Source of the DNA: Trichosphaerium sp. ATCC 40318
Taxonomy: Eukaryota > Discosea > Flabellinia > Trichosidae
NCBI GenBank assembly: GCA_038496445.1
Contig: JALMLS010000507.1
Coordinates: 715,601 to 779,600, forward strand
Direction of reading: 5' to 3'
DNA: 64,000 nt
The notes beneath the pieces were generated by a model, which ran no database searches, was not told the origin of the DNA, and saw only the letters and a program-made list of their open reading frames with translations. Each line of letters starts with the position of its first letter. The first letter of the stretch is position 1. The translations under genes and the position numbers were made by a program. This document shows positions 1-11,273 of this stretch, piece by piece.

Positions 1-2
1 GA

Positions 3-134
3 TTGTCAGTCTATGACAAACGATTGCTTGAGCATTTAGTATCTTTGAAAAGTATTGAAGTTTGTCAGAAGTCCCAGATCACCAAAGAAGCTTGTGAATC
101 AATTGGTATCAAGTATACACAATCTCATTATTAA
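3..134 (+). CDS. 3' end of an LRR-like protein (partial)
   Basis: An open frame enters from the left edge and stops at TAA 132-134, giving 43 residues that end in KYTQSHY. The visible part (LLEHLVSLKSIEVCQ) has the leucine spacing and strand-like ending of the last repeat of a leucine-rich-repeat protein. It resembles the C-terminal ends of the LRR genes at 5.4-11.1 kb and 49.1-51.5 kb. The family call rests only on this short pattern. The start and upstream exons lie outside the window. Confidence 0.35.
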   Translation: MSVYDKRLLEHLVSLKSIEVCQKSQITKEACESIGIKYTQSHY

Positions 135-659
135 TATAGCTGTAAAGCTAACGCTATCTAGTATAATAAAATGTATGCGTTTAAATCTACTTATACCTTA
201 ATGAGTCTGCGGAAATCACGTGTAACAGAACGTTGTTAACTATGTACTAACTAGTTTATTATCATACACGAGATCTCTCGTAGCACATTCTTTGTTATTG
301 CATTCTGAAACGTTAAACGGCACACGAAAGATGAGAATACGTGTAAGAGACGTGGTCTTAGTTGCAAGATAACAGCGTAATTTATTAGTTCGTGACATAC
401 GTTATTACATTCCGAGAATACATTTTGTGTATTTCGTCAAAGTTCACAGTGAAGTCTTGGTGGAAATGTTGGTACTGAATATGGTAAGTCAGTGATGTTT
501 CACGTTTACATTAACTTGGTATACTCGAGTTCTCACTAAGCTCGTGCTCTTAGTAGCTCGAAGATGGTTAGTTGAATTCGTCGTGAGAGCGCCAAACCTG
601 CGAAATTTCTCAACTTAAGCTAAGGAGTTTCTTATTGTTCTATTTTTAAAGATACACAA
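135..659. other. Intergenic, no gene seen
   Basis: AT-rich sequence between the LRR-like gene end and the RNA ligase start. It holds one CACGTG palindrome near 218 and no open frame of note on either strand. It probably contains the 3' end of the left gene and the promoter of the ligase. Confidence 0.5.
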
Positions 660-2340
660 ATGGCAGACAATAAGGAAGCTGAGCGTAGAGAAAAACATAA
701 AGCAGTTGGAAAACACTTTGCTGAGTATCCCTCATTCAACAACGCCAAGAAGAAGGTAGTTAGGAGCGTTCTGAAGCAAGAAGGGGCAGAAGAGGTGACA
801 TGGTACTAAAATACTACTTAGAGGTTTTAGAACTAACGTAAGTGCTCTAGGATAGCGTTGGAGAAAGTCCACGGTTGTAATTTTACCTTCTTGTGTGATG
901 AGTCTCTTCACGTTGTTTGCGCGCGTAGAAACGCTGTTCTAGACCCTGCGGAGACATTTTTTTCGTGGCAGACCGTGCGCATTTGTTTTAGCTTCTCTAG
1001 ATCTACTTACAAGTGTCTCAGATATATAAATCTCATGTTGACGGTGTAAAATCGATTATGAAGGAAGTACAGAGCGAAAGGGAAGTAAAAGCGCTATCTA
1101 TTATTGGAGAGTTCTTTGGTGGTGCTTACCCACACCCTGACGTAGAAGACACAGGAATACAACCCCTTCAGAAGGTTTGTGAATCCTTTAAATATTTTTC
1201 AATGAACGTTTTATTTTTGTACACAATGCTCCGTTTATAGATTTTTTTAATCAAAGTTAGGGTGTGTACTACTCAGCACAGCTTGGATTCTATGCATTTG
1301 ATATTAAACTAACTCTTCCAGATGACACTACTTGTTGGATGGTACGTCTTTTTAAGCAGCCTGTATTATTTTCGGATGCTTTTTTTGACTTATTTTGTAG
1401 GATTATGATAAGGCAATGGCCCTTTTTAAGAAATATGGTTTCTTTTATGCTGAGCCACTTGTGTCTGGTACACTTGATGAATGCTTCGAGTTTGATATTA
1501 AGGTGAGTACTCGAGAATAAGCATTTGATTAAAATATTGACATTTTAATCACAGATAAACAGTACAATCCCTAAAAAACTGGGACTTCCTAAGCTCACTA
1601 TACAAAACCAGATCGAAGGTGTTGTTGTAAAGTCTATTCAGAACTTCGGCGTATGTTGTGCTATTGTAGCTGTAAATTGTCTGTACATTAACAAGTTTTC
1701 TTAGATGAACAGGAAAGGTACTAAGGTTCGTTGTATCTACAAGAGAAAGAATGCGTACGTCTAACTTTTTTTTTGTTTTGTGCCATTAGAGTCATGAAAA
1801 ATCTTTTGGATTGTATCCTTTTTATTACTTGGGTAAAAAACAACTCAAAGACCGACTTCAATGTTGTCAAAATTGTAACGAAGGTCAACATGTTGCAAAA
1901 AAAGAATGACTTTGATAAACTTTTTTGTTGATCTATTTTTAGGAAATTTGCAGAAGTAAACCCGAAGATGACTACAAAGTACGAAAAGAAGGTAAAAGAG
2001 GTATCAGAAGCAATATCAAGATCTTATGAAGAACTTGATAGATATATTAACGAGAACAGACTTGATAATCTCCAGGTACAACTAAGTTCTTAACAAACAA
2101 AAAAAAAACCAAAGTTTACATTATTTTAATAATCGTTTTGCTTAGTCAAAGATTGGACCTGTTACGAATGACAACAAAGTTAAAGCAGGGGAGCTACTAA
2201 GAGATGATGCAATAAAGGATTTCGTTATTGATAACGAGGACATGTGGGCAATTATTCCGGAAGAAAAACAAGCTATTATTAGAAAGAATACTCTATCTAA
2301 AGTGAACGCATTCATTACTGGTTATCTAGCAAAACAATAA
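660..2340 (+). CDS. Rnl2-type (T4 Rnl2/RNA-editing ligase family) RNA ligase
   Basis: ATP-dependent RNA ligase that should seal nicks in RNA through an enzyme-AMP intermediate. Exons starting with MADNKEAERR at 660 splice through at least seven introns to TAA 2338-2340, about 350 residues. The nucleotidyltransferase motifs are in order: motif I EKVHGCNF with the lysine that would be adenylylated (about 858), ARRNAVL just after it, motif III GEFFGGAYPHP (about 1110), motif IV EGVVVK (about 1615) and the basic motif V region VRCIYKRKNAKF (about 1725-1760, split by an intron). Motif I followed by HG and the FGGAYPHP form are typical of the Rnl2 family, which includes trypanosome editing ligases. 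The last ~100 residues are helical and charged, as in Rnl2 C-terminal domains. A likely 26-base intron (975-1000) is needed to stay in frame. The cellular role is unknown from sequence; repair, tRNA or mitochondrial RNA ligation are all possible. Confidence 0.88.
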
Positions 2341-2771
2341 ACAATGTCTTGTACTATCATTGCACTAGTTTAATTAAAGTGTGTCTTGTACTGAGTGGAT
2401 GCTCTGTTAACCTAGTGGCTGACTGTACGTGCACAAGAAGGGCAGGGATTTTGGGATTTTTTTACTTTTAGTTGAGAATCTTGCAATCGATCGCTTTTGT
2501 CACTTGGTGCTTCCGCTTTAGTTCTACAACTCCACATGTTACATACACAATTATTTATTCTTGTACATGACCACGTGTTTCCACAAAAACCCGCTAAATA
2601 AAGAGATGTTATGTTTGCTCCCTATGTTGGTTTTTTTTCTCTGAAAAGAAGTCGGAGTTAGTCCCACTTAGCATTCCTTGGTAAGTAATCATTTTCACTG
2701 TTATCATTACAAAAGTAGAGAAATGAGAATCCAATACTAACACAACAATGCCTATGAAGAAAAAAAAGAAG
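2341..2771. other. Intergenic between convergent genes
   Basis: Shared 3' region of the RNA ligase (+) and the CREST-like gene (-). It contains poly-T stretches and an AATAAA-like signal near 2595. I see no gene here. Confidence 0.45.
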
Positions 2772-3693
2772 TTAACACCGTGGAAGACAAGAAACGAAAA
2801 AACACTCAAAAAAAAATGGTACAAAGGAGAAAAAAAAAGAGAAAATTAGGATGCCTTTCAGGCGCAACCCGTACCACAAATTGTGCCAAAATCTGTTTAT
2901 CTTATACTGTGAGATAAGTACATAATCATTCTTATCATCAAGCCCTTGAATAAAGCACACCAAACCCAAGAAAAACCAAAACAAACCATAGTATATTTGC
3001 TTATTATATTTAGGCATCTGTAATGTAAAAAGGTAACTTCCAACAAAAAGAATACCAGCAGGTACTATTGGCAGTATTGTATAAGTGACATCCCATGGAC
3101 TGTATTCTTGACACCATAAGCAAAACCACATGAGAACCCATCTAGGTATAGTCAGTGATCGAGCGTCGAGAGATCATTTGGAGAGCGAATTTCTTCACGT
3201 TCAAAATTTTGCAACAAAAACGGAACTTTCGAGAAGTGAAGTGGGTTTTTGACGTAGTTGTCGCAGTACCGTATTGACCATATTGTTTGCTTGTCTCTAA
3301 AGTTGGATAGATGAATAAGAAGCCATTGCATAGACACAACGGCCGCTATATTGTCTAAGCGATGCCACTGACCATCATTCATGCCTAACTGAGCGTGAGA
3401 CGTTATAATTCTGATTGTAAACGCTTTTTAAGCGAGAAGAGTTTTTTTCTGTTCAAAACGCATGTACCTAGCATTCTAGCCTCTGGTACATTACGCTTTC
3501 GCCCCACGTTCAATATTTCAGTAATATGGTACATAAGCGATATAACACCAGCGAGTGAAGAAGTAAATATCTCGTACGCTCCCTTTTTAAGCCCTACGTT
3601 GTACCAGACTATTACTGGTCCAAGGAAAAACGTAATATTTGTAAGGACCGTGTAGGCCATGTCTACTTGCTGTGCTACGCTTAGCGCCATCAC
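2772..3693 (-). CDS. CREST/TMEM8-like (DUF3522) multi-pass membrane protein
   Basis: A small polytopic membrane protein in at least three exons, starting MMALSVAQQVDMAY at 3693. Hydrophobic helices alternate with the polar signatures of the CREST superfamily (TMEM8, PGAP6, myomaker; predicted metal-dependent lipid hydrolases). These are ISLMYHITE (a Tyr-His pair at the end of helix 2), QWHRLDNIAAVV (His and Asp in helix 3) and FWHNLWYGL near the C-terminus. These His/Asp positions match the presumed metal ligands of the family. An intron with GTACC donor joins exon 1 (ending GRKRN) to the exon starting LGMNDGQWH; a GTACTG-starting intron follows LSNFR. The C-terminal tail after KGILIF is very Phe-rich and could be a read-through into an unrecognised last intron, so the stop at 2772 is uncertain. 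Substrate and membrane are unknown. Confidence 0.6.
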
Positions 3694-4027
3694 GGTTACA
3701 AGCTTTACGTAGTAAACACTAATAACGACTATAATTGAGTTGACTGCGCTATTTTGAGTTTCAGATTAACCTCAACGAACTAGAAATGTTGAATACCGCG
3801 AGCATGCTAACACGTGTTGAAGCAATCAGGATCTTAATATAAACTACAAACAATTGAAATGAGTACATTTTTGGAACTATAAGGATAGCTTTTTATTTAA
3901 AGTGCTAAGCGCAGTGTTTTCGATGCAACCGGGAGATTGATCAGGTTTAAACTCTAGAGTGTTTCTAAGCCTCTATGAATAGTGCACCTGAAAATCGAAG
4001 ACGAAGTGAACCTTTTTACATTTTTGT
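3694..4027. other. Intergenic, no gene seen
   Basis: Between the start of the CREST-like gene and the end of the ADF-H gene, both on the minus strand. AT-rich, with one CACGTG near 3811. No open frame or RNA gene recognised. Confidence 0.45.
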
Positions 4028-5401
4028 TTACAAATTAAAATACTTTGGGACATGTGATCCAAACGACTTTTGTACAACTTTTGTTATCTCTTTCTTACTT
4101 ATTTCTGATAAATCAGTCTTCGCAGCAAGGGCTATATGAAAACCAACACAAGTGCTCCTAATAGAGTTGTTTTAAACAGATAAAAACCAAAAAAAAAGTA
4201 CACCTAAAAATAAAATCCAAACAAACAGTACCTAAACAACGGAATTATTCCCGACAATCTTGCTCTGTCAATCACTTTAGCTTGTTCGCCCAACCAAGGT
4301 AATAGTAGGAACCTTACACGATCACCAGGCCTTCTTTTTGAAGAAATTGGGATAAAATCAGTGCCAACAATCCTAAAAAGAAAAAAGTCATTTTAACACA
4401 TTGCCAAATTCTTTCTAACCGTATAGCAATCAGAACGATACTACTCTCTGTACAATACGCATGGAGGCTTTTCATACTATTAGGCGACTTTCCAAGCTAT
4501 TAGAAATGCGTTAGGGAACAGTAAATATTGATGATCGTGTACCAGTGTTAAGGCTCCTTTAGTGTAAGAAAAAGCGAAAATATTTGTATCGTTGTCTTCA
4601 TCTACAAGTTCTTTCCAAGCTTCTTTAACTTGTCTAAAATCCACTACATGAAGGAAAGGCTTTTTATTCCCCTGCAGGCAACGTTAAAAATATTGTTTGG
4701 GAGCACAAAAATAAGAAGATTATAAGAACCTTTGCTGCTTGTTGGACATTCATTTGATTCTTACTTGTAATGTCTTTTCTTGCTTGTTTTGTTTTTTCTT
4801 GGTATTGTTTACTATCATTATCACCAAGATACATCCTTCTTCGCTCTAAGTAATGGTGAGTGAATGCAATATTTAAATATGTCTATTAAAACCTCGTGTT
4901 TCTTGAAGCTTTTGGTTTTTGAGCTTGGTTGATTTTTTCATTTCGACAGCTTTTTCTTCATCTTTGATAACATGTGCATCTACGTCATAGTATTCTTTGG
5001 GGAATAAAACATCTATTTCTTCATCATCTTCTTCATTAGAAATATATGATAAAGTGTGAGAAGGTTGGTCATCCGTGCTATCTGAAGACTCAGTAATGTA
5101 AGCAAAGTTCTTGTCTCTTTGTTCAGCTTGAAAAAAATTTGTTAGTTTTTGTATTACAAGTCTTTTAACATTGTACATTCACTGCTCGTGTCCGATAAAT
5201 CATCCAGGAGATTTTCCTTCAAGACGCCAGGATTTGAGTAGTTGCTTGCTAAATAACTTTTTGAGCTTACTTTGTGATGTGTAAGCACGTACTTTCACTA
5301 ACACGTAAATTTTCTTTGAAATATGGCGGTTGTAACTTTGTTCCTGTTTTAGCCATAGATTCATTAGCTACATATGCTCTTTTATGTTGTTTCTTCGTCA
5401 T
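4028..5401 (-). CDS. ADF-H (coactosin/cofilin-type) actin-binding protein with long N-terminal extension
   Basis: Minus-strand gene starting MTKKQHKRAYVANES at 5401 and ending VPKYFNL at 4028. The C-terminal ~140 residues read as an ADF-H domain. They hold VKEAWKELVDEDNDTNIFAF, then ALTLV, then RVRFLLLPWLGEQAKVIDRA, where the WLGE plus RA pattern is typical of coactosin/drebrin-type ADF-H. They end with the helix DLSEISKKEITKVVQ. Such domains bind F- or G-actin. The N-terminal ~150 residues are low-complexity, acidic (SNEEDDEEIDVLFP) then basic, and have no recognised fold. Introns carry GTACG/GTACA donors. The first ATG overlaps the stop codon of the upstream LRR gene (ATGA, 5398-5401). An internal ATG (MAKTGTKLQ) is an alternative start. 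The separate-gene model is an inference, because the splice that would fuse it to the LRR gene puts the frame out by one. Confidence 0.6.
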
Positions 5402-8400
5402 GTGAGCGCGTTTTTTATTAGGAAGGGCGCGTGGTCTGAAAACCAAGTCAACAGGAAGACATTCATTGGTAACTTAAAATGAAAGTTAGACATAGAATAA
5501 AAGTGAAGATTATGTACCGGCAGGGTATATATCAGGAAACAATTTATGCTTTATCTTTGCAATAGATAACTCTTTAACGCTGGCAATCTTTCTGCCGTCC
5601 ATTATGATGTTAATTAAGCTAGGTATCTCTAAACAACTATTTAATAAAAAACTAGTTTTTTATGAAACTAAAGGTACACTCACCTCTCATAATATATGCA
5701 AGTCCAGACTTGTCTAAATAATCCATTGCATTTTTCTCATCGAATACAAGTGTTTCAAAGTACTTCAAATCCTTCAGAACAAGAATAGGCCTCGCTCCTA
5801 TTTTACAAGAATAAGCCTTTTTTTTCTCACAATTTTCGTGTTTTAGGTTAATGTACCAAGACGAATCTTGCCAATGTGTCTAATGTTAGGTCTTGTAGCC
5901 GCAATGTACTCAAGAAATTTTGTTTTGAAGCCTCTGAGATTTGAGAGTTCTATAAACTCTGTTTCTGGATACACTTCATCGAAAGGTAACTTAGAAATGA
6001 GTTCATGTGGCTTCAATGAACACTCTGTTGAAGTACTTGTTGCCAACTTAATATGTTTCAAAGCTAAAAATACAATAAGTTGTGGTGTAAATAGTTTAGT
6101 CACGTGCTTTTGCATTGGAATATTGACAAAACTGTAGATAGCGGTAATTCACTTATATCTTCTAAATCAATATGCTCTAAAGTTGTTGTTTGTCGCAGCA
6201 ATGGTTCAATAGAATCGCCACCTAGTTTATTAAATTTAATTCGAAGATACTTGAGATGCTTAAGCTCGACTAATGGTACTGTAAATTGTCTACAACAAAC
6301 GTAAGATTCAAACAGTATCGCAGTGAATATGTACACTCTAAAGTTAGGACCTATCATGAGCGTAAGGTGTTTGATATTACTGCAATACTTAATGAAATGA
6401 CTTAAGTTACATTCTGCATTAACATTGCTAAAATCTAGTTTAGTCAAACTCTCACGCCATACACAAGATTTCATAGTTTCTTCTGAGAAAATGTCTTGGT
6501 TTTCTCCTTTTCTATAAAGAAACGTAAATAAGTGTTAATATGGGCACAGGACTTGACTTACAAACGAAATTGTGCAATCGCAAGTATCTTTAACTTTGGA
6601 AACATTGTACACAATTTGTTCATATCGTCAACGGTTTTACGTGCACTTGTAGTCTTGAACGAAGTCAGATTTACAAGATGGTCAATGGACTTTAGGATCT
6701 ATAACACGTTTAGAAAAAAACCAACTGGAGAATCCTCAACAAAACAGGTTCATAAAGTATTGACAAAGCAACGTACCTCACTCATCATCAGAGCACCTTC
6801 ACACGAAAAGGAAGTGCATGTGCTAGGCAAACAAGAAAATAAAGGTTCAGCACACCCTACTTTGTACAGTCCGGTTATGTTGAACTCTTCCAAATGAGGC
6901 TAAAGTAGCTAAGTAATAACTTAGGATGAAACCGAGCTAAACTTACAGGAAATATATCACTACAATCTGGAATATTTTTCAAGCTGTTTCTACCCAAATA
7001 CACGCCTACCACATTTATCATTAGTAATAATACGGGACGATTTTATTTCTTACCCAACTTTGTGAGGTTAGTGCACTGTCCAAGTAGGTGTAAATTTGGA
7101 TCGTCTAAATCTCTGTAAAGAGTTAGCAATGGTCATTTTAATTCTCACGTGCTTGAACCGACAACCAAAGCTAACTAGGTTTGGCAGCGTTTTATCAATA
7201 ACTGCTTTAGTGACCTTGTCAATATCTGGTATAGTAATTTGTTGAATGTTCAAACTCGTTAAGCTTTTAATTGCAAGCAGAGCTTCAAACGGCATCCCTG
7301 GGTTTTTTTTAAGTGAGTATTTTGTGTAAGTACTTGTGACATACATGGCGAGTTCTTAAACTCAAGTGTTTGTAAATTGGGTAAGAGAGTACTAAGCTTT
7401 GGTGTTATGAGATTTTCTCGATTATTAGCGCTTATAATACCACCACAAGGTCGTCGTTTTATTGAAGTAATTCCTTCAAGGCTAAATTATTTTTAGTTCG
7501 AGGAAGTTATATTTGTATAATCTCTTCTCGTACTATGGTTTTAACTTTTTTTGCAACAAGGGAACATGGTGTTGCGCCATAGATACAATTGTGAGATATT
7601 CCAGTTCTCTAAGATAAGAAGGTCAGCGCGTAGGTTACTTCAGTAAAAATAGATACCCATAATGAGGCTGCACATCAAACAACAATCTTAGCATATCATC
7701 AACAGCTGTTTCGTCAATTTGAAGTGCCTAGCAAGTTGTAAGTTATTAGTAACTGATATCAGTGTACATGGACTTACCTTTTCTATGTACCATGCGCATT
7801 TTTCTTGAAGTACTTCTAAAATACCTATCTCTCCATATTTTGGCCAACAACTTCCCATCAATGCATAGTTAACAGTTCGGAATGATGCAAATATTTGCTT
7901 GATTAAAGCCATTATCGCCATTACGTTACCCTTATCAACTTTCTTTGCAGCACGAGGTATTGAAACTAAAGATAACAGTGTTATTTTTCTTACTTACACT
8001 TAATAAGCACGTGCCCAGTAATATAGGATCATTATTTGAAAAGGATGTACGCATAGTACTCATGTGCATTTCAATGCGTTTTACATACCTTAAGGAAAAC
8101 ATTAATTTTTAATATACACGCTCATTAAATCTTACTCCAGGTGAGCAAATGCGTGAGTTATTAAAGTGTCATCAAGTCTGAAAGCTTGCTCAAAACGTTC
8201 TTTGGATTTCTAGACCAGTAAGAAAATAATACGAAAAAATGAGTTCTCCTCGTACCACGATTTTTGAACGCTTAGCAAGTATATAAGCGCTTATGTATAT
8301 CAAATAAGCATTATTAGGTTCTATTTGAAGCCCTAACTGTATATAGTACTCTGCTTTATTTAAGCTAAACTCAAATTAAGATACATTATCAGTTTTCTAT

Positions 8401-11113
8401 ACTTACTATTCTTTGACTTGCTCTGTTTTAGATCCACTGCACGATAAAAAGTAGCACTCAGCTTGAATTATGGGTTATAAGGACTTCTATACTTATTTTC
8501 CGTACCTAACTTAGCATAGAGTCGTTCATCACTTTTCAAAAGCGTAATAGCTTGTTCCAATTTCTCTCTAAAACAATGTCAATACTTGAGAAGATGTTTT
8601 TGGATAAAGTCCTACGCTGCCATTTTCAAAGGTTGATAGTACAACGATATAGAAAAGTCATCTGTGTATACTAGTGATTTTGCTTTCTCAATCAGGACGA
8701 ACGCTTGAGATATAGAGAGATAAGGAATAGCTTTAATGCGATACGGCAATTCAACAATATCAAAATTTTGAATAACAGGAACTATTCAACAGAAGTTAGC
8801 AACTGCACAATGCGTTTGTTCTAGATTAACGTACTTGATTGCATTTGAGATGATTCATGCTCTCTTCTAGCTAATTGATCGCGATCTTTTGGTAACAAAG
8901 AATGCACTCTACGGCTTATTTTCATACCTAAGTACAGCATTATTCTTTGTTCTCTTTCCTTATGTACATTACCTAAAATTGCTTCCAAACGCATAAAAAG
9001 CAAACGTATAATAACGTCTGACAACAAACTCCAACTCGCCTCTCTTTGCTGATAAGTAAGTATACTGCCTGAAAAAAACCAGTTAAATAACGGCCAGCAA
9101 AGAGCAGTTCTTACCAAGTGGTAATGTTGGTCTGCTATCGAATTTCTCAATGATCAAGTTCTTTACATCAACATTCCTAAATGGATATTACAAAGAGTCT
9201 TAAGAGTCTATTAGTTCATACCAAAATCTTGAGAATAGGAATCTGTCTGTAGCAAATACAGTAGCATTAAAGTAATCCGCTATGAGTTGCTTATCGTTAA
9301 CCTCTGATCTGTCTTGCATGGAGCTTAATTGAGACCGTAGAATGATGTTGATATTGTCTTTTATCACTCTAAACATTCGTAAATACTAGTGTTCACAGGA
9401 TAAGTTCAACTATGTGCAATTACCTTGCTGCCATTTCTGTTAGAATAACCCTCTTATGTCTGTCGAAAGTTGCGTGGTGATAAATAACACCCAGATGTCT
9501 TATATTTAATCCTACAATAGTGTAAGTCATATTTTGTTATTCATTAAAACATCACCTTGGCCATGCATCGCGTCAACTATTTTGGCAGCAAAGTCTATTT
9601 CTTCCATTGATTTCTCATATTTTGGCCAATCAAAATCAAAGGGACAAAGTAATTTATAACCAGACTCATTCTCAGATGGGTATATTTTGTCTAAGTTCTC
9701 AATTAAACGAGGAACTTGCTTTTTCTGTAAATAAAAACATGCTTCTAAATAAGTCTTGTTAGCAAGGGTACAAGTGTTGTTTCTTTGATTACCTCGTATG
9801 TTTTCTGCGTGTACTTTTTTCAACGGTTCACTAGCATTCCAAAGAGAAAAGGCATCAGAGTTTAGAGGCTTTTGGTTATTCGCTACAGCTTCCAGCCTCA
9901 TCAAGCGAAAATAGATTTGCCTTGGGACACTATGTTGAATAATGTAAGCAGTTTGTTATATAATTGATAGTGCTGAACGTACCCTACAGGTGCTTCACAT
10001 GGAAGAATGCGTGCAAAGTCTAATATGTAGTATCGATGGTCTTCCCCTTTATGGCCCTCAATATCACCAGGACCATAAATAATCTTATCTGATACTTTAT
10101 GCTTACACAGATTCATTGCTTTACAAACACGTTCCCAATGTCTATGGTAACACATTAGTTTATAAACCATAAATCAGCTAACGACTTACGAAGAGAATAC
10201 TGGGTCGGAGTTAAAAACGTTTCTTCCTCCATCCGATGAACCTAAGAAGAAGGTTATTTCTATGCTGAACAATGAACTGCTTACCATATATAAGAGTACT
10301 CTTGTTTATCGGCAACAAAGCAACTACAGAAATGTCAAAATGACTCATTACACGTGTTATGTAGTACCAGCTATTAATCTGAAGCCACGATAGTCAATAA
10401 CTTGCATGAGCGGTACATGTAAAGGAACTTTAGTTTTCTTAATAAACTGATAAATAGCAATCAAGCCCTAACCAAAGTTAATAACCGTCCGGTATTAAAA
10501 GTTGAACCTTCAGCTCGTGGCCGCCTGACTTCATAGCTTTCTCTTCAGATGGTTTATCGCGACCGTACATCCAAGCTGAAATAGATTTTATATACGTGTC
10601 ATGGACAAACTAACATGTGATTGAGCGTATTTTAATGTATTAATACTTGAGTACCTTGAATAAAATGCCTTTAACAATATACCTAGTAAAGAAATACTGT
10701 TAACAACATCACACAGCATGTAACGTTCACTTACTTATCACCACCGGCAATACCACCAATATTAACCGGTTTTATTGTCTTGTGAGTAACAGGAATATAC
10801 TTTTCTTGGAAGAATTAGCTCAAAAATTCAAAGGTAAATAATTTTTATGCTTACCTCTTATTATTATTTTACCATAAATACCTGCAGTATTCTCAAAGTC
10901 ACTTGCAAGTTCAGTGATACTAGCATACTTTTTCAAGGAGTCTGGTTGATCACTTAGTCTCTGAAACTCTAAACAACATGTAAGATGTAAAAAAACTTTC
11001 TGTTTGAATAAACTAGCTCTACCTTCGTTCCAGTTTCTATGATGGCCCTGTGTAGGACTCACTGGGCTCGAAGAACCTCCACAAGAAGAAGAATTGCTAG
11101 AATCAGAACTCAC
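5398..11113 (-). CDS. CLU-like domain - TPR - LRR multidomain protein
   Basis: A very long minus-strand gene with many introns. The start at 11113 gives a Ser-rich leader MSSDSSNSSSCGGSSS. Next comes a module found in clustered-mitochondria (CLU)-like proteins: NIGGIAGGDK, then YGRDKPSEEKA, GGHELK, VIDYRGFRLIA, LIYGSSDGGR, DIEGHKGEDHRYYILDFAR, and IYFRLMRLE before PLNSDAF. TPR-like repeats follow (for example YYIQLGLQIEPNNAYLIYIS at about 8340 and ERFEQAFRLDDTLITHA). The apparent stop at 7533 is removed by a 52-base GTACG...TAG intron (7482-7533) that splices QKKLKP to YLEGITSIKR. After it the reading continues as leucine-rich repeats to TGA at 5398. If the CLU and LRR parts are two genes, the break would be near 7533. 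CLU-family proteins act in mitochondrial distribution or RNA binding; the role of this form is unknown. Exon edges in 6480-7070 and 8400-9500 were only partly resolved. Confidence 0.65.
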
Positions 11114-11273
11114 AGCTTGATAAACGAGAGGAGCGTAGTTGCCTTTTTGGCACGTGAGTCAGGACAAAATATAGCACCGAAGCGTTAAATGACTTTGAAG
11201 CAAAAAGAAGATAGTTTAGGTAACGTTCAGTGCATTGGAGTTAAAGTTTCATGTGAAAAACGTCAAGAATTCG

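Noticed and set aside
7533-7535. TAG taken as the end of a CLU/TPR gene
   Set aside because: The TAG overlaps a GTACG donor, and removing the 52-base intron restores a continuous LRR reading. It is kept only as an alternative model.
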